Positions 36,201-44,762 of a stretch of DNA of 64,000 nt are shown here, piece after piece. The stretch lies in NCBI RefSeq assembly GCF_030658505.1, contig NZ_JAUTXR010000140.1:41668-105667 (forward strand), written 5' to 3'. This DNA comes from Stenotrophomonas raiganjensis (SeqCode) (GTDB lineage Bacteria; Pseudomonadota; Gammaproteobacteria; Xanthomonadales; Xanthomonadaceae). The first letter of the stretch is position 1; each line of letters starts with the position of its first letter. The position numbers were made by a program, and so were the translations under genes. The notes beneath the pieces are model-generated. The model was not told the DNA's origin. It was given only the letters and a program-made list of their open reading frames with translations, and did no database searches.

Positions 36201-38273
36201 ATGTTGACTTTCTGGAAGCAATGGGAGCGAAGAAGGTCCGGCGTGGTTCTCCAGTCGGAGTCGACGGAGTGTGGCCTCGCCTGTCTGGCAATGGTCGCGT
36301 CCAGATACGACAAGCGGGTCACCCTTCGGTGGCTGAGACGCCGATACATGGTTTCCCTCCGTGGCACGACCGTCGGGCGGATATCGCAGATTGCGCGAGA
36401 ACTTGGATTGCAGCACCGTGTGTTCGCGGGGCAAGCGGCGGCGCTTCGACGCATTGAGTCAGAGTGCATCTTGCTGGTTGATGGTGGGCACTTCGTTGTC
36501 GTCGAAAGAGTGAACCCAGATCTTTTCAGGCTGCTCGACCCTGCGGTTGGCGAGGTTGTGGTGTCTTTCGCAGAACTGGAGAGGCGATTCTCGGGCGCGC
36601 TGCTCCTGTTTACCGGAGGGAGAAGACAGTGCGAGGAGTTCGCTGTCGAGCCAAGTCCTTGGCAGACATTGGCGTCAGAAGTGTATCGGCAGAGGCACAG
36701 GTATCTTCCGCTAGTGCTGCTGGCTATTGCGGCGGAGATTCTCCTGGTCGTGTCGCCCCTCTATCTGCAGTCCATCATCGATGGGCTGCAGATAGCTTCT
36801 GCCGACTTCAATCCAGAGAACCTGTTGTTGATCTTCATCGCCATTTCCGTGGCCAGGGTTCTGGCTACGGCATCTCATTCAATGCTGACGGTGAAGCTCG
36901 GGGCGACCATCGTCGGCGCGCTTTCAACGAAAGTCTTCGGGAAGATCCTCAGTCTTCCGCCAGCGTACTTCCTACGCAGGCACCCTGCAGATGTCATATC
37001 ACGACTGAGTTCCGTGCACGAGGTGCAAGAGATCGCGTCCTCCAAGATTGTCGAGTGCGCGATTGATTCAATTGCGCTGATCATTCTTCTGGTGGCGTGC
37101 TGGCTGTACAGCTCATTGCTTGCCGCGCTGGCCAGCGTGGGGGTGATCACCTGCATTCTGGCGCGCGTGTGCATGTCGAACAACGTGGGCCTTGCCTGCA
37201 ATGTACTTGCAAGCCGACTTTCTTCGCAGGATCGAGAGGTTATCGAGACCATACGCGCCGCTCAGACCGTCAAGGCCAACGGCGTGGAGCGCGTGAGGGA
37301 GATGCGATTCAGGGAAAGCAACAGAAGGTTGATCAATGCGAGCACCACGCTCCAACGGATGTCCATTGCCTCCAACTCCGCGAATGATCTGATTCTTGGC
37401 TTGATGAGGATCGTCGTCGTCTACATGGGCGCTCTTGCCGTTCACGAAGGCTCGATGTCGATCGGTGCTCTGGTGGCGGTGACGATCTACGTAGAGATGC
37501 TGTGTCAGCGTGCGAGTTCAATCGTACCGAAGGTCATGGACATACGAGTGGCCCGAGCGCATCTGCAGAGAATTTCGGAAGTGCTTTCCGAGGCCGAGGA
37601 GGAACGTGCACCCTGGGCCGTGGTGGGAGACGACGGGGATTCGCTTTCGATTGGCTGCCGGGACCTAGGCTTCCGCTACTCGGTTGATGACCCCTGGGTA
37701 CTCAGAGGCTTGGATGTGAGTGTCGGGGGCGGCGAGATGGTGGCAATTGTTGGCCAGTCGGGCATAGGAAAATCAACGCTGCTGAGCATTCTTACCGGGT
37801 TGATCCCGCCAAGCGAGGGCGTGATGGAGATTGATGGTCGACGCGTGGAGTGTGACCAGCTTTCCAATCTGCGCAGGCATATAGGCACAGTGCTTCAACA
37901 GGACACGCTGCTTTCCGGCACGGTTCTGGACAACGTCACGTTGGGTGAAATCGCGAATGTGGACAAAGTCTGGCGCTGCCTGGCCGCTGCAGGTCTGGAC
38001 ACCTTTGTCGCGGAGCAGCCGATGTCGCTCGGAACGCAGGTGGGCGATGAGGGACGCCTGTTATCCGGTGGCCAGCAGAAGCGACTTTTGCTGGCACGCG
38101 CGCTCTATCGCACGCCGAAGATCCTGATTCTGGATGAAACGCTGAGTCAGCTTGATTACGAAGCGGAGCAGCAGATCATGACCACACTCCTGGCGCTGAA
38201 AATGACCCGTGTCATTGTCACGCACAGGGTCTACGCCCTGCCTGATGGCGTGCGCGTGATAAGGCTGGGTTGA
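36201..38273 (+). CDS. C39-peptidase-containing ABC exporter (PCAT)
   Basis: 690 residues in three parts. The C39 peptidase (about 1-130) has Cys24 in QSESTECGLACL, His97 in GGHFVVVE and Asp113 in RLLDPAVGE. The ABC membrane domain covers about 150-440. The nucleotide-binding domain has Walker A GQSGIGKST (about 518), signature LSGGQQKRLLLARAL (about 621) and Walker B ILILDETLSQLD. It would remove the leader after Gly-Gly and export the core peptide. No HlyD-type adaptor or TolC gene is adjacent. Confidence 0.93.
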   Translation: MLTFWKQWERRRSGVVLQSESTECGLACLAMVASRYDKRVTLRWLRRRYMVSLRGTTVGRISQIARELGLQHRVFAGQAAALRRIESECILLVDGGHFVVVERVNPDLFRLLDPAVGEVVVSFAELERRFSGALLLFTGGRRQCEEFAVEPSPWQTLASEVYRQRHRYLPLVLLAIAAEILLVVSPLYLQSIIDGLQIASADFNPENLLLIFIAISVARVLATASHSMLTVKLGATIVGALSTKVFGKILSLPPAYFLRRHPADVISRLSSVHEVQEIASSKIVECAIDSIALIILLVACWLYSSLLAALASVGVITCILARVCMSNNVGLACNVLASRLSSQDREVIETIRAAQTVKANGVERVREMRFRESNRRLINASTTLQRMSIASNSANDLILGLMRIVVVYMGALAVHEGSMSIGALVAVTIYVEMLCQRASSIVPKVMDIRVARAHLQRISEVLSEAEEERAPWAVVGDDGDSLSIGCRDLGFRYSVDDPWVLRGLDVSVGGGEMVAIVGQSGIGKSTLLSILTGLIPPSEGVMEIDGRRVECDQLSNLRRHIGTVLQQDTLLSGTVLDNVTLGEIANVDKVWRCLAAAGLDTFVAEQPMSLGTQVGDEGRLLSGGQQKRLLLARALYRTPKILILDETLSQLDYEAEQQIMTTLLALKMTRVIVTHRVYALPDGVRVIRLG

Positions 38274-38291
38274 TCAACGGAGGAGGACCTG

Positions 38292-39338
38292 ATGGAAACG
38301 TTTCAGGAGCGATTGAACAAGCGGTTGGAGCTCACGATCATGCCAACCGAGAAATGCAACTTCCGGTGTGTTTACTGTTATGAGGACTTCGAGATTGGTC
38401 GCATGAGGGCTCCTACGATCAAGGGGATCAAGGCTCTTGTTCGACGACGGGTGGAGGAACACGGATTGAAGGAACTGCGTGTCGAGTGGTTCGGTGGAGA
38501 GCCACTTCTTGCGAAGATGGTGGTTCTGGAGCTCTCAAGGGCATTTCACGCCCATCACTCGTCGGGTGCTTTGGATCTTCTCGATTGCAGCATGACGACG
38601 AATGGATATGAACTGACATCTGAACTCTTCAATGAGCTGGTAGGCCTGGGTGTGAGTTTCTTCCAGATTTCGCTTGATGGAGACGCGCCTGCCCACAACT
38701 TGACTCGTCGCTACGCATCAGGGGCGGGAACCTTCCAGCGAATCTATGAAAACCTGCTCGCCATGAGGGAGTCTCCGCTGCTGTTTACGGTGATGTTACG
38801 TGTACACATCATGCCTGGGAATGAAGATAGCCTTCGGGACTTGTCGAATCGAATCTGCTGTGACTTCGGTGGTGATCGGAGATTCACGATCTACCTGCGT
38901 GACATCTCGAATCTGGGCGGGCAAGGGCAATCACTGGAGTTGATCAGCCATGCTGAGGCAGTACGGATATCGAGGGAGCTTCAGGCGACCTTTGAGAAGG
39001 AAGGGTTCAAGGTCGAGAACGGAGTCGAGACGGAGTTCGAGAGCCAGGTGTCAGTTTCCGGGCTTTCGGATTCGAATGTGGGACTCCGGGGCATGAGCAC
39101 GTCGGAGTTGCGGGTCAGTCATGTTTGCTATGCCGCCAAGCCCAACCATATGCTGATCAGAGCCGATGGTCGCATCGGAAAATGTACCGTCGCGTTGGCA
39201 AGCGAAGGGAACGTCGTGGGGGCGCTCGCAGAAGACGGGACGGTGGCATTGGACCCAGCAAAGATGAAATTCTGGACACGCGGATTCCTTTCCGGCGACG
39301 CGACGGAGCTTGGCTGCCCTCTCATGACCAGCGGTTGA
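38292..39338 (+). CDS. Radical SAM peptide-modifying enzyme
   Basis: 348 residues. The [4Fe-4S]/SAM motif is Cys22-x3-Cys26-x2-Cys29 in PTEKCNFRCVYCYEDFE, followed by the GGE-type WFGGEPLL and the strand ISLDGDAPAHNLTRR. The C-terminal part has Cys279 (VCYAAKPN), Cys298 (GRIGKCTVAL) and Cys342 (LGCPLMTSG), resembling the first half of a SPASM/Twitch domain, but the protein ends 6 residues after the last Cys. A strong GGAGGAGG precedes the ATG 18 nt after the exporter gene. Presumably installs cross-links in the Cys-rich precursor. Confidence 0.9.
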   Translation: METFQERLNKRLELTIMPTEKCNFRCVYCYEDFEIGRMRAPTIKGIKALVRRRVEEHGLKELRVEWFGGEPLLAKMVVLELSRAFHAHHSSGALDLLDCSMTTNGYELTSELFNELVGLGVSFFQISLDGDAPAHNLTRRYASGAGTFQRIYENLLAMRESPLLFTVMLRVHIMPGNEDSLRDLSNRICCDFGGDRRFTIYLRDISNLGGQGQSLELISHAEAVRISRELQATFEKEGFKVENGVETEFESQVSVSGLSDSNVGLRGMSTSELRVSHVCYAAKPNHMLIRADGRIGKCTVALASEGNVVGALAEDGTVALDPAKMKFWTRGFLSGDATELGCPLMTSG

Positions 39339-39741
39339 TGAAGGACTCTCGGTGCGCTATCTCTGCTTCGGTGGGAGCTTGTGTTGGGTCCGGATGGCGG
39401 CCAGGTGCAGTCAATCCCAGCTTGCACTGGTCCTTCGAGCTCGCGCATGGCCATCTTCAGCGCATCCTGCTTCCTGCGCTTCTTCTCTGGCGAAGCGGCT
39501 GGGGATTCTGGCTCTCAGTTGATGGCTGGGGTACCTCCTTGTCTCGCCGCGATTGCCCCAGCGATTGAGTGACGGAAATCGCCCGGCATCAAGTGAAACG
39601 CTGGGAGGACGCTAGCTACCCCCTGGGTCGGCCTCGCTCTTCACATCGCTTAACATGTGCTAGTACGGGGATTCGAGCGGATTTTTCACAATGCGCTTTT
39701 CGAACAAGCATTTACGACTACTCAAAACCACACGCAATTAC
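39339..39741. other. Unassigned 400-bp gap between the RiPP and Abi loci
   Basis: No gene is supported. One frame 17 nt after the radical SAM stop reads RYLCFGGSLCW (39355 on), reminiscent of a SPASM tail but in a different frame. The minus strand carries a decayed-looking stretch with SPEKKRRKQDALKMAMRELE (about 39430-39500). From about 39640 the sequence becomes AT-richer, leading into the promoter of the short RNA. Confidence 0.4.
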
Positions 39742-39770
39742 TTGCAGGTACAGAACAGGGCCGCTAAAAT
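39742..39770 (+). promoter_or_regulatory. Sigma70-type promoter for the Abi-associated RNA
   Basis: TTGCAG (39742-39747), a 17-nt spacer and TAAAAT (39765-39770): near-consensus with ideal spacing, in a high-GC genome where this is rare. Transcription would begin around 39777, just before the terminator-stem 5' arm. Confidence 0.75.
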
Positions 39771-39776
39771 GCGTTC

Positions 39777-39839
39777 AACACACCCGCCACGCCTCTGACG
39801 CGCCAGTTCGCGACATGCTCAAATTGGCGGGTTTTTTTT
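39777..39839 (+). ncRNA. Candidate structured short RNA upstream of the Abi_2 gene
   Basis: About 60 nt from the predicted start to a run of eight T. The outer stem ACCCGCCA (39782-39789) pairs with TGGCGGGT (39825-39832) and is at once the closing stem of the RNA and an intrinsic terminator. The interior can form a CGCG-CCAGTT-CGCG hairpin (about 39799-39812). The order promoter, short RNA, terminator, HEPN-like gene is that of type III toxin-antitoxin loci, and AbiF-family proteins are reported with such RNAs. Function is inferred, not shown. Confidence 0.65.
39782..39839 (+). terminator. Intrinsic terminator directly before the Abi_2 start codon
   Basis: An 8-bp GC-rich stem closing a 35-nt interior and followed by T8. 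It ends 8 nt before the ATG, so only read-through transcripts would express the protein, limiting it relative to the RNA. Confidence 0.75.
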
Positions 39840-39847
39840 GCCCGTAA

Positions 39848-40765
39848 ATGAGTGTCAGGATGACCCATTACCGCAAGCCGCCGCTTTCAATTCAGGCGCA
39901 GCTTGATCAGCTCCAGCAGCGCGGGCTTGCCATCGGCGACGTCTCCAACGCCGATCGCTACCTGCAGCGTATCGGCTACTACCGCCTCATGGGCTATCTC
40001 TACACACAGCGTGTTCCCGGTAGCGATCACTTCCATGACCAAGCGACCTTCGAGGACGCGGTCAGCCTCTATGAGTTCGATAGAGGGCTTCGAGACCTGG
40101 TGATGGAGGCTGTTGGCCATATCGAGGTAGCAACGCGGACCGTGCTCACGTACCACTTTGCGCATGCCCATGGCGCCTTTGGTCACTTGGAACCTCGCAA
40201 TCTGACGTTCGCTGCGCAGGAGTATGCGGATTGGCTTGCCAGCGTCGAGAGTGAAGTGATGCGCTCCAAGGAGACGTTCATTCGGCACTACAGGGATAAG
40301 TACAGTGTACCGGCGTTCCCCAAGGTGCCGATCTGGATGGCGACAGAAGTCATGTCGCTGGGGTCGCTCTCCCGCTTCTACAGGGCACTGCACAGCAAGG
40401 TACAGAAGGTTGTCGCTGGAGAGATGCAGGTCGCAGCGCCCGTCTTCGCCAACTGGCTGCATGTCACCAGTGTCGCGAGAAACGTGGTTGCCCACCACGG
40501 CAGGCTGTGGAATAAGGAGCTGGGTGTTTCGGCGGTTCGCCCTCGATCTGTCGGGTGGTCTGATCAGGAGGCGCCATATGCACCGAATCGTTGCTTCTTC
40601 CTGTTGCTACTGCTTCGCAAACTTCTGGAAGGTACGACCGCAGATGCCAGAGATTGGCGTGAACGTGTGGATGCCCATCTTGCGGTCGGCCTGACGAACG
40701 AGGTCCGAATGAAGAGCCTCGGAGCTGCGAAGGGGTGGCAGGACCATCGCCTTTGGCGGAGGTGA
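39848..40765 (+). CDS. Abi_2 (AbiD/AbiF-type) HEPN-like abortive infection protein
   Basis: 305 residues. N-terminal YRKPPLSIQAQLDQLQQRGL and RIGYYRLMGYLY are classic Abi_2 features. Two R-x4/5-H motifs typical of HEPN ribonucleases are present: R97-TVLTY-H103 and R211-NVVA-H216 (in ARNVVAHHGRLWN). AbiF relatives have been proposed as ancestors of Cas13. There is no clear Shine-Dalgarno between the terminator and ATG 39848; ATG 39860 is an alternative. Moderate GC compared with core genes and a location beside a damaged gene suggest transfer. Confidence 0.85.
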   Translation: MSVRMTHYRKPPLSIQAQLDQLQQRGLAIGDVSNADRYLQRIGYYRLMGYLYTQRVPGSDHFHDQATFEDAVSLYEFDRGLRDLVMEAVGHIEVATRTVLTYHFAHAHGAFGHLEPRNLTFAAQEYADWLASVESEVMRSKETFIRHYRDKYSVPAFPKVPIWMATEVMSLGSLSRFYRALHSKVQKVVAGEMQVAAPVFANWLHVTSVARNVVAHHGRLWNKELGVSAVRPRSVGWSDQEAPYAPNRCFFLLLLLRKLLEGTTADARDWRERVDAHLAVGLTNEVRMKSLGAAKGWQDHRLWRR

Positions 40766-40870
40766 GTTCAGAGGCTGGCCTTGGCTGGGCCGATCTCGTC
40801 GATCGCTCCTCCACGCACATCGGAGTGCGTAGACCTCGGCACGAGCATGGCCATTATCAGCTCGAGGCCG

Positions 40871-42108
40871 GTGTCTGATTTCCTGCGGGACCTGGCACTG
40901 GCAATGGCCCACGGGACGAGCCTCTGACGTCGGTCTTCGGCGCCCAGGGCATCGCGAATCTGGACGAGCGGAAGAAGCGCGTGACCCTCGAGCATCTGAT
41001 GACGATGTCCTCTGGGTTGGACTGCGATGCCAGCCAGGGCGAAATCACGTTGTCGCGGATGAGGCAGAGCGGCGATTGGAGCCGGTTCATGCTGGATCTG
41101 CCAATGCGCGATGAGCCCGGGAGCCACTTCGAGTACTGCTCGGGTGGCATGCATCTGCTCTCTGCGGCGATCACCAAGGCGACCGGCCAGAGTGCGTTCG
41201 ATTTCGCCCGTCGCGAGCTGTTTGGCCCGCTAGGCATCCGTCATGCTGCATGGCCGGCGGACAGCCACGGGGTTTCGTATGGGTGGGGCGATCTGCACCT
41301 TGAGCCGCTGGACATGGCCAAGCTGGGCTACCTGTGGTTGAACGATGGCCGTTGGGAAGGCCGGCAACTTGTCCCGGTGGAATGGATGCGTGCGGCCGTT
41401 CGGCCACAGGCACAGCCGGAAGGTAGCGACGAAAAGTACGGGTATGGCCTGTGGCTGCAGCCGGACAGAAAACCGTCGCTGTTCGAAGCGAATGGTCGCG
41501 GTGGTCAACGCATCAGCGTGAGCCCGGAAAAGAATATCGTGGTTGTGTTCACCGGCGGGACGTTCGAACCCGGCGATATCGGCGCCTTCATTCTTGCGTC
41601 GCTCACGTCTGACCAGCCCTTGCCGGAGAATCCGGCGGCGGTGGCGCGGTTGACGGCCGCGGTGAGCGACGCGGCAAGACCGCCCCCGCTGGTATCGTTC
41701 ATGCCGCCACTGGCACGCACGGTGTCAGGCAAGCGGTACGTGCTGTCGGACAACCCGCTTGGCGCGAAGTCGCTGATGCTCACGTTTTCGGGTGCAGAAG
41801 TGGCGCAGCTTCAGCTTGAATTGAACAGCCGCCACGAGCCATCCCGGCCGGTTGGGTTGGATGGCACTTCGCGCGTGTCAGGCAACGGCAATTTTGGTTT
41901 GCCCGTAGCGGTAGGTGGCAGGTGGGAGAGCAGCGACACCTTTGTCTTCGACTACAACGAGATCGGAAACATCAACGCGCTCCGGTTCCGGCTGACGTTC
42001 TCGGGTGACGACGTGGTTGTGGACCTGAGCGAGCGATCGCAGGTGATCCAACCTACGCGATTCCGCGGCACGTCAGGTAACCGGGTGGCGCCTGCGCAGG
42101 TTCACTGA
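40871..42108 (+). pseudogene. Truncated, frameshifted serine hydrolase (beta-lactamase family)
   Basis: Beta-lactamase-like serine hydrolase without its N-terminus and SxxK motif. The readable C-terminal part runs from DEPLTSVFGAQGIANLDERK through TLEHLMTMSSGLDCD, FEYCSGGMHLLSAAI (YxS/N-type motif), YGLWLQPDR and NGRGGQRISV (HxG-equivalent). Just upstream, another frame reads LRDLALAMAHGTSL, which would join to DEPL in an intact gene, so a frameshift lies near 40915. The frame carries a stop at 40876. The damage begins right after the Abi gene, consistent with an insertion or deletion there. The last 120 residues are a separate C-terminal extension. Confidence 0.75.
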
Positions 42109-42166
42109 CGCTGGCTTGGCGTGGAAGCGGGAGTGAAAAACTCGCTTTCGTTTGGTGCTGCGCCCG

Positions 42167-42688
42167 CTATCTCCCGTTGGCTGCAGTTCGCGGCCCAGCC
42201 TGGCGGTGGCCTGGGGCCCCAAGCAGACACCGCTGCTCATCAGGCACCAGCCCAGTGAATGGCCCAAACCGCGCCTCAACCCACGATGGCCCCGCACGCT
42301 CCACCAGCAACCGCCCCTCGATCTGCTGGACAAGCAGCCACCGCTCGAAGCTGATACGCAGCCGTTCGATGTCCGGCGCGCGCCACCGTGCATCGGCAGG
42401 CATGCGGATCAGCACGCGCGAGGGCGCGTTCTCCACGTCCATCACCACAACGCCCTTGCACCGGATCTCGAAGGACGTCGCCCCGGCATGGCGCGCGTGC
42501 AGCTCAAAGCCCTCCTGGGCCTTCGCGGTCACAAAGCCAAGTGCATCACGGTGCAGCAACCGGTAATCGGCCGGCTGCAGCTTCTGATAGGCCCACACCT
42601 GATCGCCCGCTGGTTCGGGCCACTCCACCCACATCGCGCTGACCACCGCGATGCACGCCGCTGCCGCGGCAAGGCCGTACTTCATCAT
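42167..42688 (-). CDS. Hypothetical exported or membrane-anchored protein
   Basis: 173 residues starting MMKYGLAAAAACIAVVSAMW, a signal-like helix. The remainder is mixed, with FELHARHAGATSFEIRCKGV and an Arg-rich region. GGGGGTGATGA precedes the ATG (42688 or 42685). No family recognised. Confidence 0.5.
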   Translation of the reverse strand: MMKYGLAAAAACIAVVSAMWVEWPEPAGDQVWAYQKLQPADYRLLHRDALGFVTAKAQEGFELHARHAGATSFEIRCKGVVVMDVENAPSRVLIRMPADARWRAPDIERLRISFERWLLVQQIEGRLLVERAGPSWVEARFGPFTGLVPDEQRCLLGAPGHRQAGPRTAANGR

Positions 42689-42736
42689 TCATCACCCCCG
42701 CACCCAGGTAGAACGGCAGGCACCGCACGCGGGCGC

Positions 42737-43093
42737 TCAGTCCTTGGGTCGCATCCGTTCGTGGATGAACGCCGTGAGTGCCATATCGGCCATCACCAGC
42801 CCTTCCATCACCCGGTCACCCACGTACTGGTCGGGCTCGCCGTTCTGGCGGGTGCGCTCGGCCGCCAGCAGGATTTCCTGCACGATGCGCTGGCCGGTTG
42901 CTGCGCAGTCGGCGTCGGACAACTGCATCTGCCGGCTGCGCAGGTGATGTCGCTCGGGCCAGGGCTGGCCGTCTGCTGCGGCACCGGCACCGATGGCGTG
43001 CAGGGTGGCGATGAGGCTGTTGGGGTCCTGTGCAGGCGCGGGTGACGGCGCTTCCTGGATGGGGCGCGGGGGAGGGGAGTGTGGTGTGGTCAT
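42737..43093 (-). CDS. Hypothetical small protein next to an inverted-repeat element
   Basis: 118 residues: a Pro-rich N-terminus (TPHSPPPRPIQEAPSPAPA), then a helical region with RHHLRSRQMQLSDADCAATG and QRIVQEILLAAERTRQNG. Soluble; no known motif. Its start lies about 30 nt from the left arm of the inverted-repeat element, which may carry its promoter. Confidence 0.5.
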   Translation of the reverse strand: MTTPHSPPPRPIQEAPSPAPAQDPNSLIATLHAIGAGAAADGQPWPERHHLRSRQMQLSDADCAATGQRIVQEILLAAERTRQNGEPDQYVGDRVMEGLVMADMALTAFIHERMRPKD

Positions 43094-43120
43094 GGCTGGC
43101 TCCGTGCATGCAGGCGGACG

Positions 43121-43327
43121 CCGCCACCGATAAAGGTGGCGGGCAGAGCGTGGCTCGAAAACCGGTTGCTAGACAAAGCCGGCGGGTACAAGACCCCCAC
43201 GCCCCGCCCGCCATAGCCGGCAGACGGATTGCCAGCCGGCACCACGCAGGGTGATGCCGGCTGGCAAGCGCAAACTACATCTAGCAAAACGGGTTTTCGA
43301 GGCCCGGCCACCCGTTTTCGGTGGCGG
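43121..43327. repeat. Nested inverted-repeat element of about 205 bp
   Basis: The left arm (43121 to about 43177) contains CCGCCACCGA, CTCGAAAACC and TTGCTAGA; the right arm (about 43268-43327) is its imperfect inverse, with TCTAGCAAAACGGGTTTTCG and CGGTGGCGG. Inside lie GGCGGG/CCCGCC and a perfect hairpin at 43231-43265 with 11-bp arms GCCAGCCGGCA/TGCCGGCTGGC. No ORF. Unlike the short REP palindromes. Confidence 0.7.
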
Positions 43328-43738
43328 TACCAGAGTTGCCCGATGTAGTTGGGAATGCCAAGGGGTTGGGGTCAATGCCGCCAAAACCCGAGACGTTTTC
43401 GGCATTGTCGCATAGCGCGGAAAGGGGCGAGAGCCTTGGCGGGCTAGGCGTACAGGCACTTCTGGAACGGAGTCGTCAGATCCTTCCATCAAGGATGCAG
43501 GGCGCGGCAAATGCGACAGCACTCGCCCATTGGAAATGTGTGATCGCTCATGCAACCGAACCGCTGCGACACCGGCTGGATGGTTTAAATGACTTCCTGC
43601 CTATTGAACCTACCGAGTGCCGCGCGCAGTCTGACTACTGCTGTAGTCACTCAGGATCGTCCTGCCCGCAGTAGGAAGGTTCTGCAGCGTTCGATTGGAT
43701 TCCACCCACTGGCGCAGGCCAAACAAGGACCACTGTAC

Positions 43739-44341
43739 GTGTTACGCCGCAGCCGACTGCTTCTCTGCGCGGGTCTGGTCCCGCTTCCGTGGTTCCTGTT
43801 CTGGACCAGCGTTGCCGCCGTGTTTGCGCCGGGCTACAACCCGCTTGCACAGCACGCCAGCGAGCTGCTGCAGGCGCCAACGCTTGCAAGCATCTGCGGC
43901 AGGATCGCCGCTATCGGCTCCGGCGTGGGCTTCGTGGCGTTTGCCATCGGGGTATGGCGGGGGTCCGGGCGACGGATTGCCGTAGGCGCGATCTGCTGGA
44001 TGATCTTTGGCATCTCCATGCTGACCAACGGGCTCTGGCCCATGGGCCATCCGATGCATGGCTTCTACACCATCGGTATCGCAAACATCATTGCACCGGC
44101 GATGTCGCACATCGAATTGAGCGCGTGGTCTGCCAACCGAAGGGCCTACGCCGTGACTGCTGCGGTGAGCATCGCGGGCATCGTCTATCTCTGGTTGAAC
44201 GTGGTGGGCGCGGATCCGGAGGGATTCAGGGGGCTGACCCAGCGCGTGTTCTCGTCGATCAACTCGCTGTGGCCATTCGTGGTTGCGCTGTATCTGCTGC
44301 GCAGGGGTTCAAGCGCGCTGAAGGCGCAGCCGACGCATTGA
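43739..44341 (+). CDS. DUF998-like membrane protein
   Basis: 200 residues, about six membrane helices, with the DUF998 pattern YNPLAQHASELL and ISMLTNGLWPMGHPMHGFYT. The longer frame (from 43589) has a charged N-terminus without homology-like character; GTG 43739 has AAGGA upstream and leads straight into the first helix, so it is preferred. Function unknown. Confidence 0.7.
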   Translation: MLRRSRLLLCAGLVPLPWFLFWTSVAAVFAPGYNPLAQHASELLQAPTLASICGRIAAIGSGVGFVAFAIGVWRGSGRRIAVGAICWMIFGISMLTNGLWPMGHPMHGFYTIGIANIIAPAMSHIELSAWSANRRAYAVTAAVSIAGIVYLWLNVVGADPEGFRGLTQRVFSSINSLWPFVVALYLLRRGSSALKAQPTH

Positions 44342-44396
44342 TGGGCAGGCGTGCCGGCACATGGACGACCATTGAGCGTGTGGGGTTGAGAAGGGA

Positions 44397-44762
44397 ATGA
44401 GGGTTTTTCGTCGCCAGCTGATCTACGTTCAAGTGCATCAGGACCACTTCGTTGCGCGCGTGGTAGGTGGAGACAGGAGCATCCGTCGCCAGTGTCATGC
44501 CCTTGGCAATCGCGCGGGGCCGATCAAGGACTTCTCTACTCTACAGCCCCAGCTCAAGACGATCTTCTCGGAACTTCTGCCTGGGCTCTCTCTCGTCAAG
44601 CCGTGGGGGATTCTGCATTTTGATCCGGTTGAGTACCCGGTCACGAAGGAAGAACTGGCCGGGTTTCAGAAGGCTGCCATGCGAAGTGGTGTGAGCTTCT
44701 GTTTTCTCTCCACGTGGGAGCAGCGGCATGAAGACAAGGATCTGTTGGAGATGTTCAAGTAG
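44397..44762 (+). CDS. Hypothetical small protein (possibly MreB-related type)
   Basis: 121 residues. VARVVGGDRSIRRQCHALGN and LSLVKPWGILHFDP faintly resemble small proteins annotated as shortened MreB-like or mis-annotated dehydrogenases in other gamma-proteobacteria. AGAAGG precedes the ATG. No signal or membrane segment. The assignment is weak. Confidence 0.5.
   Translation: MRVFRRQLIYVQVHQDHFVARVVGGDRSIRRQCHALGNRAGPIKDFSTLQPQLKTIFSELLPGLSLVKPWGILHFDPVEYPVTKEELAGFQKAAMRSGVSFCFLSTWEQRHEDKDLLEMFK

Noticed and set aside
38292..39338. Assignment of the radical SAM enzyme to three-residue cyclophane (XyeB-like) synthases
   Set aside because: The presumed core peptide has no aromatic residue to be cross-linked.
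39381..39572. A 63-codon frame between the radical SAM and Abi genes as a real gene
   Set aside because: No ribosome site, no recognisable features, and an equally plausible decayed frame on the other strand.
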